The notes under the pieces were generated by a model. It did no database searches. It saw only the letters and a program-made list of their open reading frames with translations, and had not been told where the DNA came from. Below are positions 27,401 to 37,157 of a stretch of 64,000 bases of DNA, piece by piece. Each line of letters opens with the position of its first letter. Within the stretch, counting starts at the first letter, position 1. The DNA is from Pseudoduganella plicata (GTDB taxonomy: Bacteria; Pseudomonadota; Gammaproteobacteria; Burkholderiales; Burkholderiaceae_D). The DNA lies in NCBI RefSeq assembly GCF_004421005.1, contig NZ_CP038026.1, positions 1,302,001 to 1,366,000 on the forward strand, written 5' to 3'. The position numbers and the translations under genes are program-made.

Positions 27401-28144
27401 CCAGCCCGATTTCAATGCCGTCAGACGCTCGTGCTGTTCGCGCAGCGCGGCGCCGATCATCGTGCCCAGCGCGACCGGTTGGCCCTCGCCATCGCGATGC
27501 CAGCCGCCGTCCGCCTTTTTCACCAGGTCGCGCAGGCTGCGCTTGAGGCGCCCCACGTCCGGCCAGCACGCCAGCAGCGCTGCCAGCGCCGGATCGCGCA
27601 GCGGGTAGACCTGCTGGCGCCAGTAGTCGTGCGCGGCATCCTCGAACAGCGCCGCCTCGTCGCTGACCAGTTCCTCGTCGAACAGGCTGCCGCTGTCGAA
27701 AGCGTGCTCGCGCAGCATGCGCTGGCACCACGAGTCGATCGTGAAGATGGCCGCTTCGTCCATCGTTTCCGCCGCCAGCATCAACCGGTGCGCGGCCTGC
27801 TGGCGCGCGCTGTCGTCCGGGTACGATTCCAGCAGCGCGTCCATGTAGCCGTCTGCGATGTCGGACTGGCCGCGGAAGTACGCCGCCGCCTCCACCAGCC
27901 GTTCGCGCACGCGGTTGGCCAGTTCGCGCGTGGCCGCGCGGGTGAACGTCATGACGAGGATGTCGGCCGGCAGCAGAGGACGGGCAAAAGCGTCAGCGCC
28001 GCCATGCCCCAGCACCAGGCGCACGTACAGCGCCGCGATCGTCCACGTCTTGCCCGTGCCGGCACTGGCCTCGATCAGGCGCGAGCCGTGCAGCGGGAAC
28101 GTCAACGGGTCCAGCAGAGGCGTGCCCGGTTCGCGTCCGCTCAT
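24446..28144 (-). CDS. recB: Exodeoxyribonuclease V beta subunit RecB
   Basis: 1232 residues from the ATG at 28142-28144, which overlaps the recC stop as ATGA. The frame stays open 126 bases further upstream, but that part lies inside recC. RLIEASAGTGKTWTIAALYV is the SF1A Walker A region, and ALVDEFQDTAPGQYRIFDLL is motif II. The C-terminal nuclease domain has FSDLVFEHEGRYWVLDYKSN with the catalytic D...DYK. It is the 3'-5' helicase and nuclease of RecBCD. Length fits the family. Confidence 0.97.
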   Translation of the reverse strand: MSGREPGTPLLDPLTFPLHGSRLIEASAGTGKTWTIAALYVRLVLGHGGADAFARPLLPADILVMTFTRAATRELANRVRERLVEAAAYFRGQSDIADGYMDALLESYPDDSARQQAAHRLMLAAETMDEAAIFTIDSWCQRMLREHAFDSGSLFDEELVSDEAALFEDAAHDYWRQQVYPLRDPALAALLACWPDVGRLKRSLRDLVKKADGGWHRDGEGQPVALGTMIGAALREQHERLTALKSGWIERIEAMELWLERQKDAGQLDGKKIQMKWLAGWFGSLRVWVSEPDRIDPGMSDKGWHRLSPDGIAEAYKGTEIPEEFEALAQLQRDLAAFEPLSHKLYRHAAAVIAARMEELKRRNRQFGFADMLLRLQHALEGENGAALRERITQQYPVALVDEFQDTAPGQYRIFDLLYRVAANDPALGLFLIGDPKQSIYGFRGADIHSYLAARRATAGRHFQLGTNYRSTREVVEAVNRIFLHAERLAGGTGFDRGAFRFRSGAINPLPFDPVDAKGRSERLVGVEGQLQALTVSCADTADLGAEAYRDFFAHHCAEHIVALLNHPGTGFDGPEGFRRLEPADIAILVRDRKEARAIRLALQRRRVPSVYLSDKDSVLDSDEARDVLRWLTALANPLDGTLARAAFATRTANLSLAELARLSSDELAWEARTEQLKALHTIWQRQGVLAMLRRFIHDLGLPGTLLAQPGGERRLTNLLHLAELLQSASRQLDGEQALIRWMAEQVEGEGDNSDEQVLRLESDAELVKVVTVHKSKGLEYPLVYLPFAVTARKVDRRNRSFFEYTDADGVRRIDMALSDDAHAAVEAARIEEELRLLYVALTRARHFLWLGVAALPAKAKGANLLHESALGYLLTGGQPLPAEALHERWHHLRGDCAGIGIAAAGAPEGVTLLARVEHKAPLIEAQPFAAQFERDWSVGSFTSLTRGVQGSVEAPAAPPVPRDALEATLLEGEDVTAPPAAVQEAPWHRFPRGSVPGNFLHEQLEWLAQEGFDAIHDATFDARIGRRIERAGWGHRLEDTIAWLRALVTTPLPPLGAALQDIGALLPEMEFWFPSEHLATGALDMLCRRHLLDNIARPPLPQRALHGMLKGFSDLVFEHEGRYWVLDYKSNALGAGDGAYHTGALAHGMAEHRYDVQGAIYLLALHRLLQSRLGDDYDPAQSLGGAVFYFLRGIGNPVTRGCYLIAPDAALLDDLDALLRQAAPAPLEDDE

Positions 28145-31100
28145 GCGCCCTCTCCTTCGATGGGCTGCACCGACACGTGGCTCTTCAGCCAGTCCGCCAG
28201 CGGGCCATACAGCGCCTGCGCCACGCGCGCATGTTCGGTTTCGGCCGCCAGCGCCGCGTAGTCGGGCCACAGCCGCGCCAGCGATTCATCGGCCACTTCC
28301 CCGTTCACCTCGAAGCCGCCGTCATAGGTACTGCGCGCATCGCCCCCGGTCACCAGTGCCAGCGCCGTCTTGCAGGCCGTTGGCAGCGGTCCGTCCATAT
28401 TGGCGCGCCACAGCGCCACGACGCGCCCCAGCACGGCGAGCGCGTCCGGCTGCGCCAGCGGCGGCATCGTCACCACCGCATCGCGCGCCACCAGCAGGCC
28501 CGTGAGCGTGGCGCCCTGCGCGCTGGCGGCCAGCTGGCGCAGCCACATGCCGATCAGTTTGTCGCCGCGCGGCTGGCCCGCCTTGTCGAGCGCTTTCGAC
28601 GACATCTGCATCAGCCAGACGGTGGCGCTGCCGTCGCTGCGCAGCCCGTCGATCCAGTCCTCCAGCACGATGCCTTCGGGCGTCAGGCCGACCGGCAATT
28701 TGTGGGCCGGGTGCGGATAGCGCGTGCGCAGGCGCAGCCAGGCCTGGCGCACGGGCAGCAGTGATGCCACCAGCGTGTCGCGCACGCGGTCGCCGATCAG
28801 GCCGATGGGCAGCACGCCTTCGCGCTGCAGGCGCTGCGCGCGCACCGTCAGGCTGGCCAGCGCTTTCGATTCGTCGTCATCCTCGTCGCCCGCGTCCTGC
28901 AGCAGCGCGTCCTCCAGGCCGTAGCGCTGCAGGCCATCGAGCGTGAACGGCTCTTCGTCCTCGCCTACCAGGGCCGATTCGCCGAATATGACGCCGAGAC
29001 GCTGGCGGAAGAAATATCTGACCGGCTGGCGCAGGAACGCAGCGAGCATCGACAGCTTCAGGCGGAAGCGCTCGTCGATCTCGAACGGCGGCAGTTCGAT
29101 CCGCTCCGGCACCGTCGCCCCGCCGTGCGCCGCGCGCCATTCGCCGGCATACGTCAGCAGCCCGCCCTGTTCGAAATAGCGCCGCGAGAACGGCTGCAGC
29201 GCGTGCTCGGTGGTGCGCTCGCTCAGGTCCGGCAGGTGCCAGCCCGCGCGCAGGTAGTCCATCAGCTGCGCCACCAGTACCGAGGGCGGCTGCTCGCTGT
29301 TGTCGCGCACGTTGCGGCCGCACCAGCTGACGTACAGCGTGTCGCGGGCGGCCAGCACCGCCTCGAGCATCAGGTAGCGGTCGTCGTCGCGGCGCGAGCG
29401 GTCGCCCGGGCGGCTCATGCCGGGCAGCGCCAGCAGGTCGAAATCGAGCCGGCTGGCGCGGCGCGGGAAGTCGCCGTCGTTCATGCCCAGCAGGCAGACC
29501 GCGCGGAACGGCACGGCGCGCATCGGCATCAGGGTGCAGAACGTGACGCCGCCGGAGACGAACTGGTGCTCCAGCGACGGCTCGCCCAGGGCGCCCAGCC
29601 ACGCTTCGCGCAGCACGGACAGGGGCACCTCCTCGTCGAAGCCGGCGCCTTCGCACGTCTCCAGCCACGCGTTGAGCGTGTCGTTCAGCTGATTCAGGGT
29701 CAGGCGGTCGGATTCCTCGCGCGCATCGAAGAATGCCGCCAGCAGCGCGCGCGCCTGGGCGCCCCATTCGCCTGGCGTGCGCGCCTGCGCCAGCGCGGCG
29801 CGCCAGGCCAGCAGGCTTTCCACCAGCTGCGCCAGCGAACCGGCCAGCGCCGCATCGAGCCCGCCCACTTCGCCATACGGCTCGATGTCGCCGAACGCCG
29901 CGCCCGTGCCGCTGGCGTAACCGAGCAGCATGCGGCGGATGCCGAAGATCCATGCGTTCTGCTCGCCGGCCGGGCCCAGGCCGAGGCCTTCGCGGTGGCG
30001 CCGGTCCAGGCCCCAGCGCACGCCCGATCCCTCGATCCACTGGCCCAGGATCGGCAGGTCGCCTGGTGCCAGGCCGAAGCGCTGCGCCACGGCCGGCACG
30101 TCCAGCAGGTCGCGCACCTCGCTCTGGCGGCAACGCTGCTGCGGCAGGCGCAGCAGCCATTCCAGCGCCACCAGCAGCGGATTGACGCTGCGGTCGTTGA
30201 CGTCGCCGATCTCGAACGGGATATGGCGCGCGTCGCCGCGCCGGTACTGGCCGAAGACGGCGTGGATGGCGGCCGTGAAGACGTCGATATCGGGCACCAT
30301 CACGACCACGTCGCGCGGGCGCAGCGTCCCGTCCGTTGCGAACATCGCCAGCAGCTGGTCGTGCAGCACCTCCACCTCGCGCTGCACGCTGTGGGCGATG
30401 TGGAAGACGATCGAGCGGTCCGCCGCATCGGGCGTCGGGAAACGATGCTCGGCCAGCGGCAGCAGGTCGCGCACGGCGCCCTGCAACTGGCGCAGCAAGG
30501 TGTCGCCCTCGTCGTCGCTGAACAGGTCCACGCGCAGGTGATCGCCGTCGCCGGCCGCGGCCGACGCCTCGTCGAATTCGTCCAGCATGCGGATGTAGTC
30601 GCGCCCCTGCCTGCCCCAGCTGGCCAGCAGCGGATGGCTGTGCGCATGCAGCTCCTCCAGCGGCACGGCCGCCAGGTCGATGCCGTTGCGCGGCTGCTGG
30701 CGGCGGCGCGCGGCGCGCAGCAGGTCGCGCCCGTCGATGATATCGCCCCAGTAGTAGCGGCACGGATTGGGCACGGCGACAATCACCTGCGTGAAGCGCG
30801 CCAGCGATGCCAGCGCCTGCAAGGTCTGGTACGGCAGCGCGGAGACGCCGAACAGCACCACACGGCGCGGCAGCGCTGCCACCGGCTGCGCGCCGCTTTC
30901 CACCGCCCGCACGAACGCCGTGTGCACGCTGGCACGGCCCAGCGCCCGCTCCTCTTCCGGCACGCTGGCCACGATGGCGCGCCACAGCGCCGCCTGCCAG
31001 CGCTGGCCCTCCGGCAGCGGATACTCGATGCCGCGCGGGCAGCGCATCAGGTCACGCCCGGCGGCCCAGTCGGCCAGCCAGTCGGCGCGGTATACCTGGT

Positions 31101-31533
31101 ACTGGTCGAACAGGTCGGACAGCCGCTCGGCCAGTTGCAGGCGCCGGTCCGGATCGCCGTCGGCCAGGAAATGCCGCAGCGGTGCGAACGTCTCGTCGGC
31201 CAGCAGCGCAGGCAGCAGGAGCATCAGGCGCCACGTCAGCGGTCCCTTGTCGAATGCGGAGACGCGCGGCACGCGCTCGCGCCCCAGCATCGCGCGGTAG
31301 GCCTGCCACAGGAAGCGCGCCGGCAGCGCCACGCGCGTGGCGGCACACACGCCCATCTCCTCGGCCAGCGCGATCTTGAGCCATTCGGCCACGCCGTTCG
31401 ACTGCACCAGCAGGATGTCCGTCTCCAGCGGATCGAGCGGATGCCCGCGCAGCCACCCGAACACGGCGGCGCGCAGCTGTTCGAGCTGGTTGCCGTGCAG
31501 GATCAACAAGCCGGGGGAGATGGGACTGGTCAT
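28141..31533 (-). CDS. recC: Exodeoxyribonuclease V gamma subunit RecC
   Basis: 1130 residues, normal for RecC. The start LLILHGNQLEQLRAAVFGWL and the later VAEWLKIALAEEMGVCAATR, LPALLADETFAPLRHFLADG and LGMNDGDFPRRASRLDFDLL are conserved RecC stretches. RecC holds the complex together and recognises Chi. It is the first gene of a recC-recB-recD operon. No LexA box was seen in the 79 bases upstream, and ptrA is absent. Confidence 0.96.
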   Translation of the reverse strand: MTSPISPGLLILHGNQLEQLRAAVFGWLRGHPLDPLETDILLVQSNGVAEWLKIALAEEMGVCAATRVALPARFLWQAYRAMLGRERVPRVSAFDKGPLTWRLMLLLPALLADETFAPLRHFLADGDPDRRLQLAERLSDLFDQYQVYRADWLADWAAGRDLMRCPRGIEYPLPEGQRWQAALWRAIVASVPEEERALGRASVHTAFVRAVESGAQPVAALPRRVVLFGVSALPYQTLQALASLARFTQVIVAVPNPCRYYWGDIIDGRDLLRAARRRQQPRNGIDLAAVPLEELHAHSHPLLASWGRQGRDYIRMLDEFDEASAAAGDGDHLRVDLFSDDEGDTLLRQLQGAVRDLLPLAEHRFPTPDAADRSIVFHIAHSVQREVEVLHDQLLAMFATDGTLRPRDVVVMVPDIDVFTAAIHAVFGQYRRGDARHIPFEIGDVNDRSVNPLLVALEWLLRLPQQRCRQSEVRDLLDVPAVAQRFGLAPGDLPILGQWIEGSGVRWGLDRRHREGLGLGPAGEQNAWIFGIRRMLLGYASGTGAAFGDIEPYGEVGGLDAALAGSLAQLVESLLAWRAALAQARTPGEWGAQARALLAAFFDAREESDRLTLNQLNDTLNAWLETCEGAGFDEEVPLSVLREAWLGALGEPSLEHQFVSGGVTFCTLMPMRAVPFRAVCLLGMNDGDFPRRASRLDFDLLALPGMSRPGDRSRRDDDRYLMLEAVLAARDTLYVSWCGRNVRDNSEQPPSVLVAQLMDYLRAGWHLPDLSERTTEHALQPFSRRYFEQGGLLTYAGEWRAAHGGATVPERIELPPFEIDERFRLKLSMLAAFLRQPVRYFFRQRLGVIFGESALVGEDEEPFTLDGLQRYGLEDALLQDAGDEDDDESKALASLTVRAQRLQREGVLPIGLIGDRVRDTLVASLLPVRQAWLRLRTRYPHPAHKLPVGLTPEGIVLEDWIDGLRSDGSATVWLMQMSSKALDKAGQPRGDKLIGMWLRQLAASAQGATLTGLLVARDAVVTMPPLAQPDALAVLGRVVALWRANMDGPLPTACKTALALVTGGDARSTYDGGFEVNGEVADESLARLWPDYAALAAETEHARVAQALYGPLADWLKSHVSVQPIEGEGA

Positions 31534-31612
31534 TCGGGAGCGGTCATTCGGATGGAAGCGGGGACAGCGTCATGAGGCGCTATTATCGCCTACTTGCGCC
31601 GGAGCGGCGGCG

Positions 31613-34600
31613 CTAGCGGGCGGCGCCGGGCAGGTGCGCTTCCAGTTCCTCGCCGAGGTGCGCCGCCAGCTGCTCCAGCAGCGGGCGCATGTGAACGACA
31701 ATGGCGCGCGCCTCGTCGATCTGGCCGCCCTTGCGCAGCCGCTCCAGCGCCAGGCACAACTCGGCGAAGCTGCAGGCCCCGACGGCCCGCGCCGACGACT
31801 TGATGCGGTGGCCCAGTTCCGCCAGCCTGACCATGTCGCCCTGCGCCAGGGCTTCGTCCACTTCATCCATGCCTTCGCGCGCCGAGTCGAGGAACATCAG
31901 CGCGTACTTGCGCATCTTTTCCGGCTTGTTGCCGAACGTCTGGCCCAGCGCCGTCACGTCGAACAGCATCGCCGCGGCGGCCGCCGGCGGCAGCGCCGGG
32001 GCGGGATCGGACTGCGGCACCGGCGCGGCGGGCACGGTCACTCTGGTGCTGCGCACCTGCGGCGTGCGCGCGTGCGCCGCCCGCTGGCTCATCCACTTCG
32101 ACAGCACGGCAAACAGCACGCCTGGCGCGATCGGCTTCGTGACGAATTCGTCCATGCCCGCGGCCAGACAGCGCGCCTCGTCCTCGCGGCCGGCGTTGGC
32201 CGTCATCGCGATCACGGGCGTGCCGGACAGGCGCGGATGGGCGCGGATCTGGCGCGTGGCCTCGTAGCCGTCCATGACGGGCATCTGCACGTCCATCAGC
32301 ACGCAGTCGAAATGCCCCTTCAGCAGCAGGTCGAGCGCTTCCTTGCCGTTGTTGGCCACCACCACGGTGGCGCCGGCATCCTCGAGCAGCTCCTGGCCCA
32401 CCTGCTGGCTGAAGACATTGTCCTCGACCAGCAGGATGCTGGCACCGCGGATCGGCGCCAGTGTCTCGTCTTCCAGCACGGGCGCAGGCGGCGGCGCCAG
32501 CCCGGCACCCTGCTGCAGCCGTGCCGTGAACCAGAACGTGCTGCCGACGCCAGGCGCGCTTTCGACACCGACCGCGCCTCCCATCAGCTCTGCCAGCTGC
32601 TTGCTGATGACGAGACCCAGCCCGGTACCGCCGTAGCGGCGCGTGGTGGACGCGTCGGCCTGATGGAACGACTGGAACAGTTTTCCGACCTGCTCGGCCG
32701 TCATGCCGATACCGCGGTCCTGCACTTCGAAGCGCACCAGGATCGAGGCGTCGCGCGTTTCCTCGGCGCGGGCGCGGATGAAGATGCGCCCGTTCTCGGA
32801 AAACTTGATGGCGTTGCTGGTGAAGTTCAGCAGCACCTGCTCCAGCCGCAGCGGATCGCCGCGCAGCTGCGCCGGCAGGCCCGGCCACGTCTCGAACACC
32901 AGCTCCAGCCGGCGCCGCGCCGCTTCCTCGCCCAGCTGGCTGGCCACGTTGGCCAGCAGCGCGTCGAGCCGGAAATCCAGCATTTCCAGTTCCAGCCGGC
33001 CCGCCTCGATCTTGGAAAAATCGAGGACGTGGTTGATGATCCCCAGCAGGTGCTGGCCGGAGTGGTAGATCTTCTGCAGGTAGTCGCGCTGGCGCGGATC
33101 GGTAACGGATTTCAGTGCCAGGTGCGCCATGCCGATCACGCTGTTCATTGGCGTGCGGATTTCATGGCTCATGTTCGACAGGAAGGCGCTCTTCGCCTCG
33201 CTGGCGGCCTGCGCTTCCTCCTTCAGGCGGTGCAGCTGGGTGACGTCGGTGGACAGCGCGATGACGGCACGGCCCGTATCCAGTTCCACCGGCGCCTTGA
33301 CGGTCCACAGGTGATGCGTGGTGCCGTCCGCATCCTTGTACTTCCCCTCGCCGGAGCGCTTGATGCCGTCGGCCAGCACCTGTCGGTCTTCCTGCCAGGC
33401 CAGGTCGGCTTCGGCCGCCGGCACGAGATCGCGGTCGACGCGGCCCACGATCGCGTCGGCCGCGCGCCCCATCACCTCGGCCATGCGCGCATTGACGTAG
33501 ACATAGCGCCGTTCGGCGTCCTTCATGTAGACATGCGCGTCGACGTTATCGAGCACGCTGTCCAGCAGGCGGCGCTGCGCCTGTGCCTTGCGCCGCTGCG
33601 CCGTCAGCATGAACACATAGCCATAGATCAGCAGCGTGCCGATAAAGCCGGTGGCCAGCGCCACACGCGGCAGCGCCCGGTCGAAGCCGCCGACGATATC
33701 GCTCTTGCGCGCGTTGAACTGGGCCTTCCACAGGCTGCCGTTGAAGTCGATCGGCAGCACGGTGACGAAATAATCGTCCATGTCGCCCGTCAGGGCCGGC
33801 GGGGCTTCCAGCGAGCCGTTGTCGTTGTACAGCAGGCGGTCGTCGGACTCGATCTCGAGCCGGCGTTGTTCGGGCGGCGTGGCGCCATCGGTGTAGAGAA
33901 TCATGTGGATCTTCCGGTCCGCCATCTCGTCGATGGCGCCCTGCACCAGCGCCGCCACGGAAAAGCCGATGCCCACCGAGCCGAGATAGGCAGCGCGGCG
34001 GCTGGGGACGTCGACCACGCTGGCGCCGCGCCGGTAGACGGGCAGCCGCATGCCCAGCGCGATGTGGGGCGTGGGCGTCTGTACCCGGATGGGATTGCCC
34101 GATGCGCTGATTTCGCCCGTGTCGCGCGACAGCGCCATGGCCCGCTCCACGGCAGGTGTACCCATCAGGTCGACGCCAAGGAACTTGGCTTGCAGGGTAC
34201 CGCGCGGCTCCATCCACGTCAGCGGTGCATACAGCGCGCGACGGCCGGGTGGACGGATCTCGAAACGGGGATAACCGGCCGGATCGACGCTGGTATCGGC
34301 GCGCACCGCGGCCACGAATGCATCGCGCTGTGCATCCGTGACCTGCGGCGCGTACGTGATGGCCTCGATGGCGGGAAAGTGCTGCGCCAGACCCAGGCTG
34401 TTCACATATTGGTTGAACTGCAGGCGCGACAGGTCGTCGCTGGTCTGGAACAGCGCCACGAGGCCGCGCACGAGATCGGAATAAGCCTTGACGCGGGCCG
34501 AGATGCTGTACTGGGTGGCGCGGGTGGCGCTGTCGAAGCGCTGGCGGGCATCTTCCTCGACGCTGCGGTCCGCAAACGCATAACAGGACAACCCGACCGC

Positions 34601-34681
34601 CGTCGCCAGCGCCAGGCCGACGCCCCACTGCAGCGCACGCGCCGGGATCCATGCGGTTCTGTGTTCGCCGGTAGGTTCCAT
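31613..34681 (-). CDS. BarA-like hybrid sensor histidine kinase (CHASE-PAS-HisKA-HATPase-REC-Hpt)
   Basis: 1022 residues. A membrane helix at about 17-37, a periplasmic CHASE domain (about 60-270) with [20 protein letters not shown], and a second helix near 340-360 come first. A PAS domain (about 370-485) precedes the HisKA motif [15 protein letters not shown] with phosphorylated H506. The HATPase domain has [19 protein letters not shown]. The receiver has [20 protein letters not shown], and a C-terminal Hpt has [14 protein letters not shown]. This is a complete His-Asp-His phosphorelay to an unknown response regulator. It has no regulator gene beside it. Confidence 0.93.
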   Translation of the reverse strand: MEPTGEHRTAWIPARALQWGVGLALATAVGLSCYAFADRSVEEDARQRFDSATRATQYSISARVKAYSDLVRGLVALFQTSDDLSRLQFNQYVNSLGLAQHFPAIEAITYAPQVTDAQRDAFVAAVRADTSVDPAGYPRFEIRPPGRRALYAPLTWMEPRGTLQAKFLGVDLMGTPAVERAMALSRDTGEISASGNPIRVQTPTPHIALGMRLPVYRRGASVVDVPSRRAAYLGSVGIGFSVAALVQGAIDEMADRKIHMILYTDGATPPEQRRLEIESDDRLLYNDNGSLEAPPALTGDMDDYFVTVLPIDFNGSLWKAQFNARKSDIVGGFDRALPRVALATGFIGTLLIYGYVFMLTAQRRKAQAQRRLLDSVLDNVDAHVYMKDAERRYVYVNARMAEVMGRAADAIVGRVDRDLVPAAEADLAWQEDRQVLADGIKRSGEGKYKDADGTTHHLWTVKAPVELDTGRAVIALSTDVTQLHRLKEEAQAASEAKSAFLSNMSHEIRTPMNSVIGMAHLALKSVTDPRQRDYLQKIYHSGQHLLGIINHVLDFSKIEAGRLELEMLDFRLDALLANVASQLGEEAARRRLELVFETWPGLPAQLRGDPLRLEQVLLNFTSNAIKFSENGRIFIRARAEETRDASILVRFEVQDRGIGMTAEQVGKLFQSFHQADASTTRRYGGTGLGLVISKQLAELMGGAVGVESAPGVGSTFWFTARLQQGAGLAPPPAPVLEDETLAPIRGASILLVEDNVFSQQVGQELLEDAGATVVVANNGKEALDLLLKGHFDCVLMDVQMPVMDGYEATRQIRAHPRLSGTPVIAMTANAGREDEARCLAAGMDEFVTKPIAPGVLFAVLSKWMSQRAAHARTPQVRSTRVTVPAAPVPQSDPAPALPPAAAAAMLFDVTALGQTFGNKPEKMRKYALMFLDSAREGMDEVDEALAQGDMVRLAELGHRIKSSARAVGACSFAELCLALERLRKGGQIDEARAIVVHMRPLLEQLAAHLGEELEAHLPGAAR

Positions 34682-34923
34682 TACTTCTCTTTTAGAACTT
34701 GTTGCACTACAGCAGGATACCCCGAAACGCTCCAGGCCACCAGCATTCCCAACAGCGGTGCCGGCGAACGGAACATTTCTACCACTGTCGTATCAAACGA
34801 TAAAGCACGCCGGCCATCATGAAGAACACATTACTGGCGATCATGATGTTTGCAATGTTTACCGTTGTCCGGCGCCGTGCCGCCACCCGCTGCTACACTT
34901 GCGCCCCGATCCAGGAATTTCTC

Positions 34924-35685
34924 ATGAAGCCGCTTGACGACCACCCGCTGCCTGAATGCCACCGCACGATGGCCCAGCCGCCAGACCGGACGCAACGATC
35001 TCCCGGCGGCGGCCACGGCACGCCGGACGCGCTAGGGCCGATCCTGGCGCTGACTGTCCGCCGCGACCCGTCGGCGGCGCCGCATGCCGTGGCTGTCGCG
35101 CATGCCGTCGCCGGCGCCGGGCTCGACAGCGATATGCATGCGGATGCGCTGTCGCCGCGGCAGGTGCTGCTTGCCGGGGCGCCGGCGTACCGCCGCCATG
35201 ACCTGGCGCCCGGCACGATGCGCGAGAACATCCTGCTGGACGTGGATACGGCCACGCTGGCATCCGGCACATTGTTGCAACTGGGCGCCTCCGTCATTGT
35301 CCAACTGATGTTTCATTGCGAGGCGTGCGGCTATCTGGACGCGCGCAGCCCCGGGCTGGCCCGGGCGATCGGCCGGGAACGCGGCGTGCTCGCGCGCGTG
35401 CTGCGCGGTGGCGCCGTGCATGAAGGCGACAGCGTGCGCCGTCTCGCTACCACGCTGGCACCGTGGCCGGACGACTGGCGCGACCGGGTGGCGCGCATAC
35501 TTGCCCAAGTACCCGACAGTATGGTGGTGGAGTACCGGCAACTGGCCCGCCTGGCCGGTATCCAGGCCGTCTATTGCCGCGCGCTGCCGGCGTTGGCGCG
35601 CAAGCTGGGGTTCGCCAACAGGGCCGTCGCGCAACATGCCTTGCCCGAACTGCCGCGCTGGCTCGGGGAGACAGTGTTCGATTGA
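34924..35685 (+). CDS. MOSC domain protein with an ATL/MGMT-like C-terminal segment
   Basis: 253 residues from the ATG at 34924, preceded by AGGAA. Residues about 50-165 form a MOSC domain: LDSDMHADALSPRQVLLAGA, DLAPGTMRENILLDVDTATL, and HCEACGYLDARSPG with a cysteine pair, then the VLRGGAVHEGDSVR end. MOSC domains carry sulfur to molybdenum cofactor or related targets. Residues about 180-235 (WRDRVARILAQVPDSMVVEY, RQLARLAGIQAVYCRALPAL) recall the helical start of O6-alkylguanine transferase-like domains, without the PCHR active site. The second part is tentative. Confidence 0.8.
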   Translation: MKPLDDHPLPECHRTMAQPPDRTQRSPGGGHGTPDALGPILALTVRRDPSAAPHAVAVAHAVAGAGLDSDMHADALSPRQVLLAGAPAYRRHDLAPGTMRENILLDVDTATLASGTLLQLGASVIVQLMFHCEACGYLDARSPGLARAIGRERGVLARVLRGGAVHEGDSVRRLATTLAPWPDDWRDRVARILAQVPDSMVVEYRQLARLAGIQAVYCRALPALARKLGFANRAVAQHALPELPRWLGETVFD

Positions 35686-35744
35686 ACGGATACGCCATCC
35701 GGCAAGAGTTCCCGTGCAACGAAACGTGCCGGCGTCGCCACGGC

Positions 35745-36986
35745 TTATCCGGCCTTCGCGCGCGCAGCCGTCTTCCGGGCCGGCTTGACGCCCGCAGCGG
35801 GGCCGGCCGGCGCGGCAGACTCGGGCGTCGCCTTCGACTTGCGCTTGGCCGCCGCTTTCGCGGGTGGCGTGCCGCCGGCGGACGTCTGCGCTGCGTCCGC
35901 CTGTGCGGCAGGCGCGTTCGCCGCCGGCGTACCCTCCGCGCGCGCCTTTGTGCGGGTCTTCCTGGCCGCAGGCGCTTTGGCGGGCGGTGTCTTGCGCGTG
36001 CCAGTGCGGGCGGGCGCTGGCGCCGGGGCCGCGTCCGAGCCGGACCCGGCAACAGCAACCGCCGCGGCGAGGTCCGGACTGGCGTCGGCCTTAACCGCCT
36101 TCGCCGCCTTGTCCACAACTTTATTCTCCGCCTTGCCGGCGCTCTTGCCTGCCGCCCTGCCCGATACGGCAGTCGACGCAGCCGGGACGGTGCCGGCGTG
36201 GGCGCCCCTGGCGGCAGCCGGATCCAGCTCGATCCACGTCGGCGCATGATCGCTGGGCTTCTCGCGTCCGCGCACGTCGCGGTCCACCCCCGCCGCCTTC
36301 AGCGCCGGGGCCAGCGCTGGGCTGAGCAGCAAATGGTCGATGCGCAGGCCGGCGTCGCGGCCGTAGGCGTTGCGGAAATAATCCCAGAATGTATAGATTT
36401 TCTCGCCCGGATGCATCGTGCGCAGCGAATCCGTCCAACCCTGTGCCACGAGGCGGTGGAACGCCTCTCGCGTTTCCGGCCGGAACAGCGCATCGTCGCC
36501 CCAGCGCTCCGGCTTGTACACGTCCAGTTCCGTCGGCATCACATTGAAGTCGCCGGCCAGCACGACTTTCGCACCCGTTGCCAGCAACTGCTCGCCGCGC
36601 CGGATCAGCCGTTCGAACCATTTCAGCTTGTAGTCGAATTTCGGTCCAGGCGCCGGATTGCCGTTGGGCAGGTACAGGCAGGCAATCACGACGTCCCCCA
36701 CGACAGCCTCGATGTACCGGCTCTGCTCGTCGTCCGGATCGCCCGGCAGGCCCCGTCCGATTTCCTGCGGCGGCATGCGCGACAGGATGGCCACGCCGTT
36801 CCAGCTTTTCTGGCCGTGCCAGATGGCGTGGTAACCGGCGGCGTTGATCGCCTCCAGCGGAAATTTCTCCTGCGGGGCCTTCAGTTCCTGCAGGCACGCC
36901 ACATCCGGCTGCTTTTCCTCCAGCCATTGCAGCAGGGCCGGCAGGCGGCTGCCGATACCGTTGACGTTGAAAGTGGCGATGCGCAT
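35745..36986 (-). CDS. xthA: Exodeoxyribonuclease III with a long basic Ala/Lys/Pro-rich tail
   Basis: 413 residues from the ATG at 36984-36986 (MRIATFNVNGIGSRLPALLQ). Residues 1-255 are a normal ExoIII fold with CLQELKAPQEKFP, KVVLAGDFNVMPTELDV and the catalytic SDHAPTWIEL. About 158 extra residues follow, rich in Ala, Lys, Arg and Pro (PPAKAPAARKTRTKARAEGT is typical), like histone H1 or AlgP tails. ExoIII normally has about 260-270 residues. The enzyme acts at abasic sites and 3' blocked ends. The tail may hold it on DNA. Confidence 0.92.
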   Translation of the reverse strand: MRIATFNVNGIGSRLPALLQWLEEKQPDVACLQELKAPQEKFPLEAINAAGYHAIWHGQKSWNGVAILSRMPPQEIGRGLPGDPDDEQSRYIEAVVGDVVIACLYLPNGNPAPGPKFDYKLKWFERLIRRGEQLLATGAKVVLAGDFNVMPTELDVYKPERWGDDALFRPETREAFHRLVAQGWTDSLRTMHPGEKIYTFWDYFRNAYGRDAGLRIDHLLLSPALAPALKAAGVDRDVRGREKPSDHAPTWIELDPAAARGAHAGTVPAASTAVSGRAAGKSAGKAENKVVDKAAKAVKADASPDLAAAVAVAGSGSDAAPAPAPARTGTRKTPPAKAPAARKTRTKARAEGTPAANAPAAQADAAQTSAGGTPPAKAAAKRKSKATPESAAPAGPAAGVKPARKTAARAKAG

Positions 36987-37157
36987 GCGTTCTCCGCAGA
37001 ATAGACAATAAGGACAGTGAAATATAAACGGGCTGACAATATTGCCCAAGCACTATTGTGAGCCCGACAGGGCGTCCGATGCCGCACGACTGGCAAGCGC
37101 CCTGCCGGCCACCCACGGCTGGTGTAAAGTACGCGATCCGAACCGACTGGAATACAG

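Noticed and set aside
28145..28270. Upstream extension of RecB by 42 codons.
   Set aside because: The extension lies inside recC, is Arg/Gly-rich, and the ATGA overlap at 28141-28144 gives a standard RecB N-terminus.
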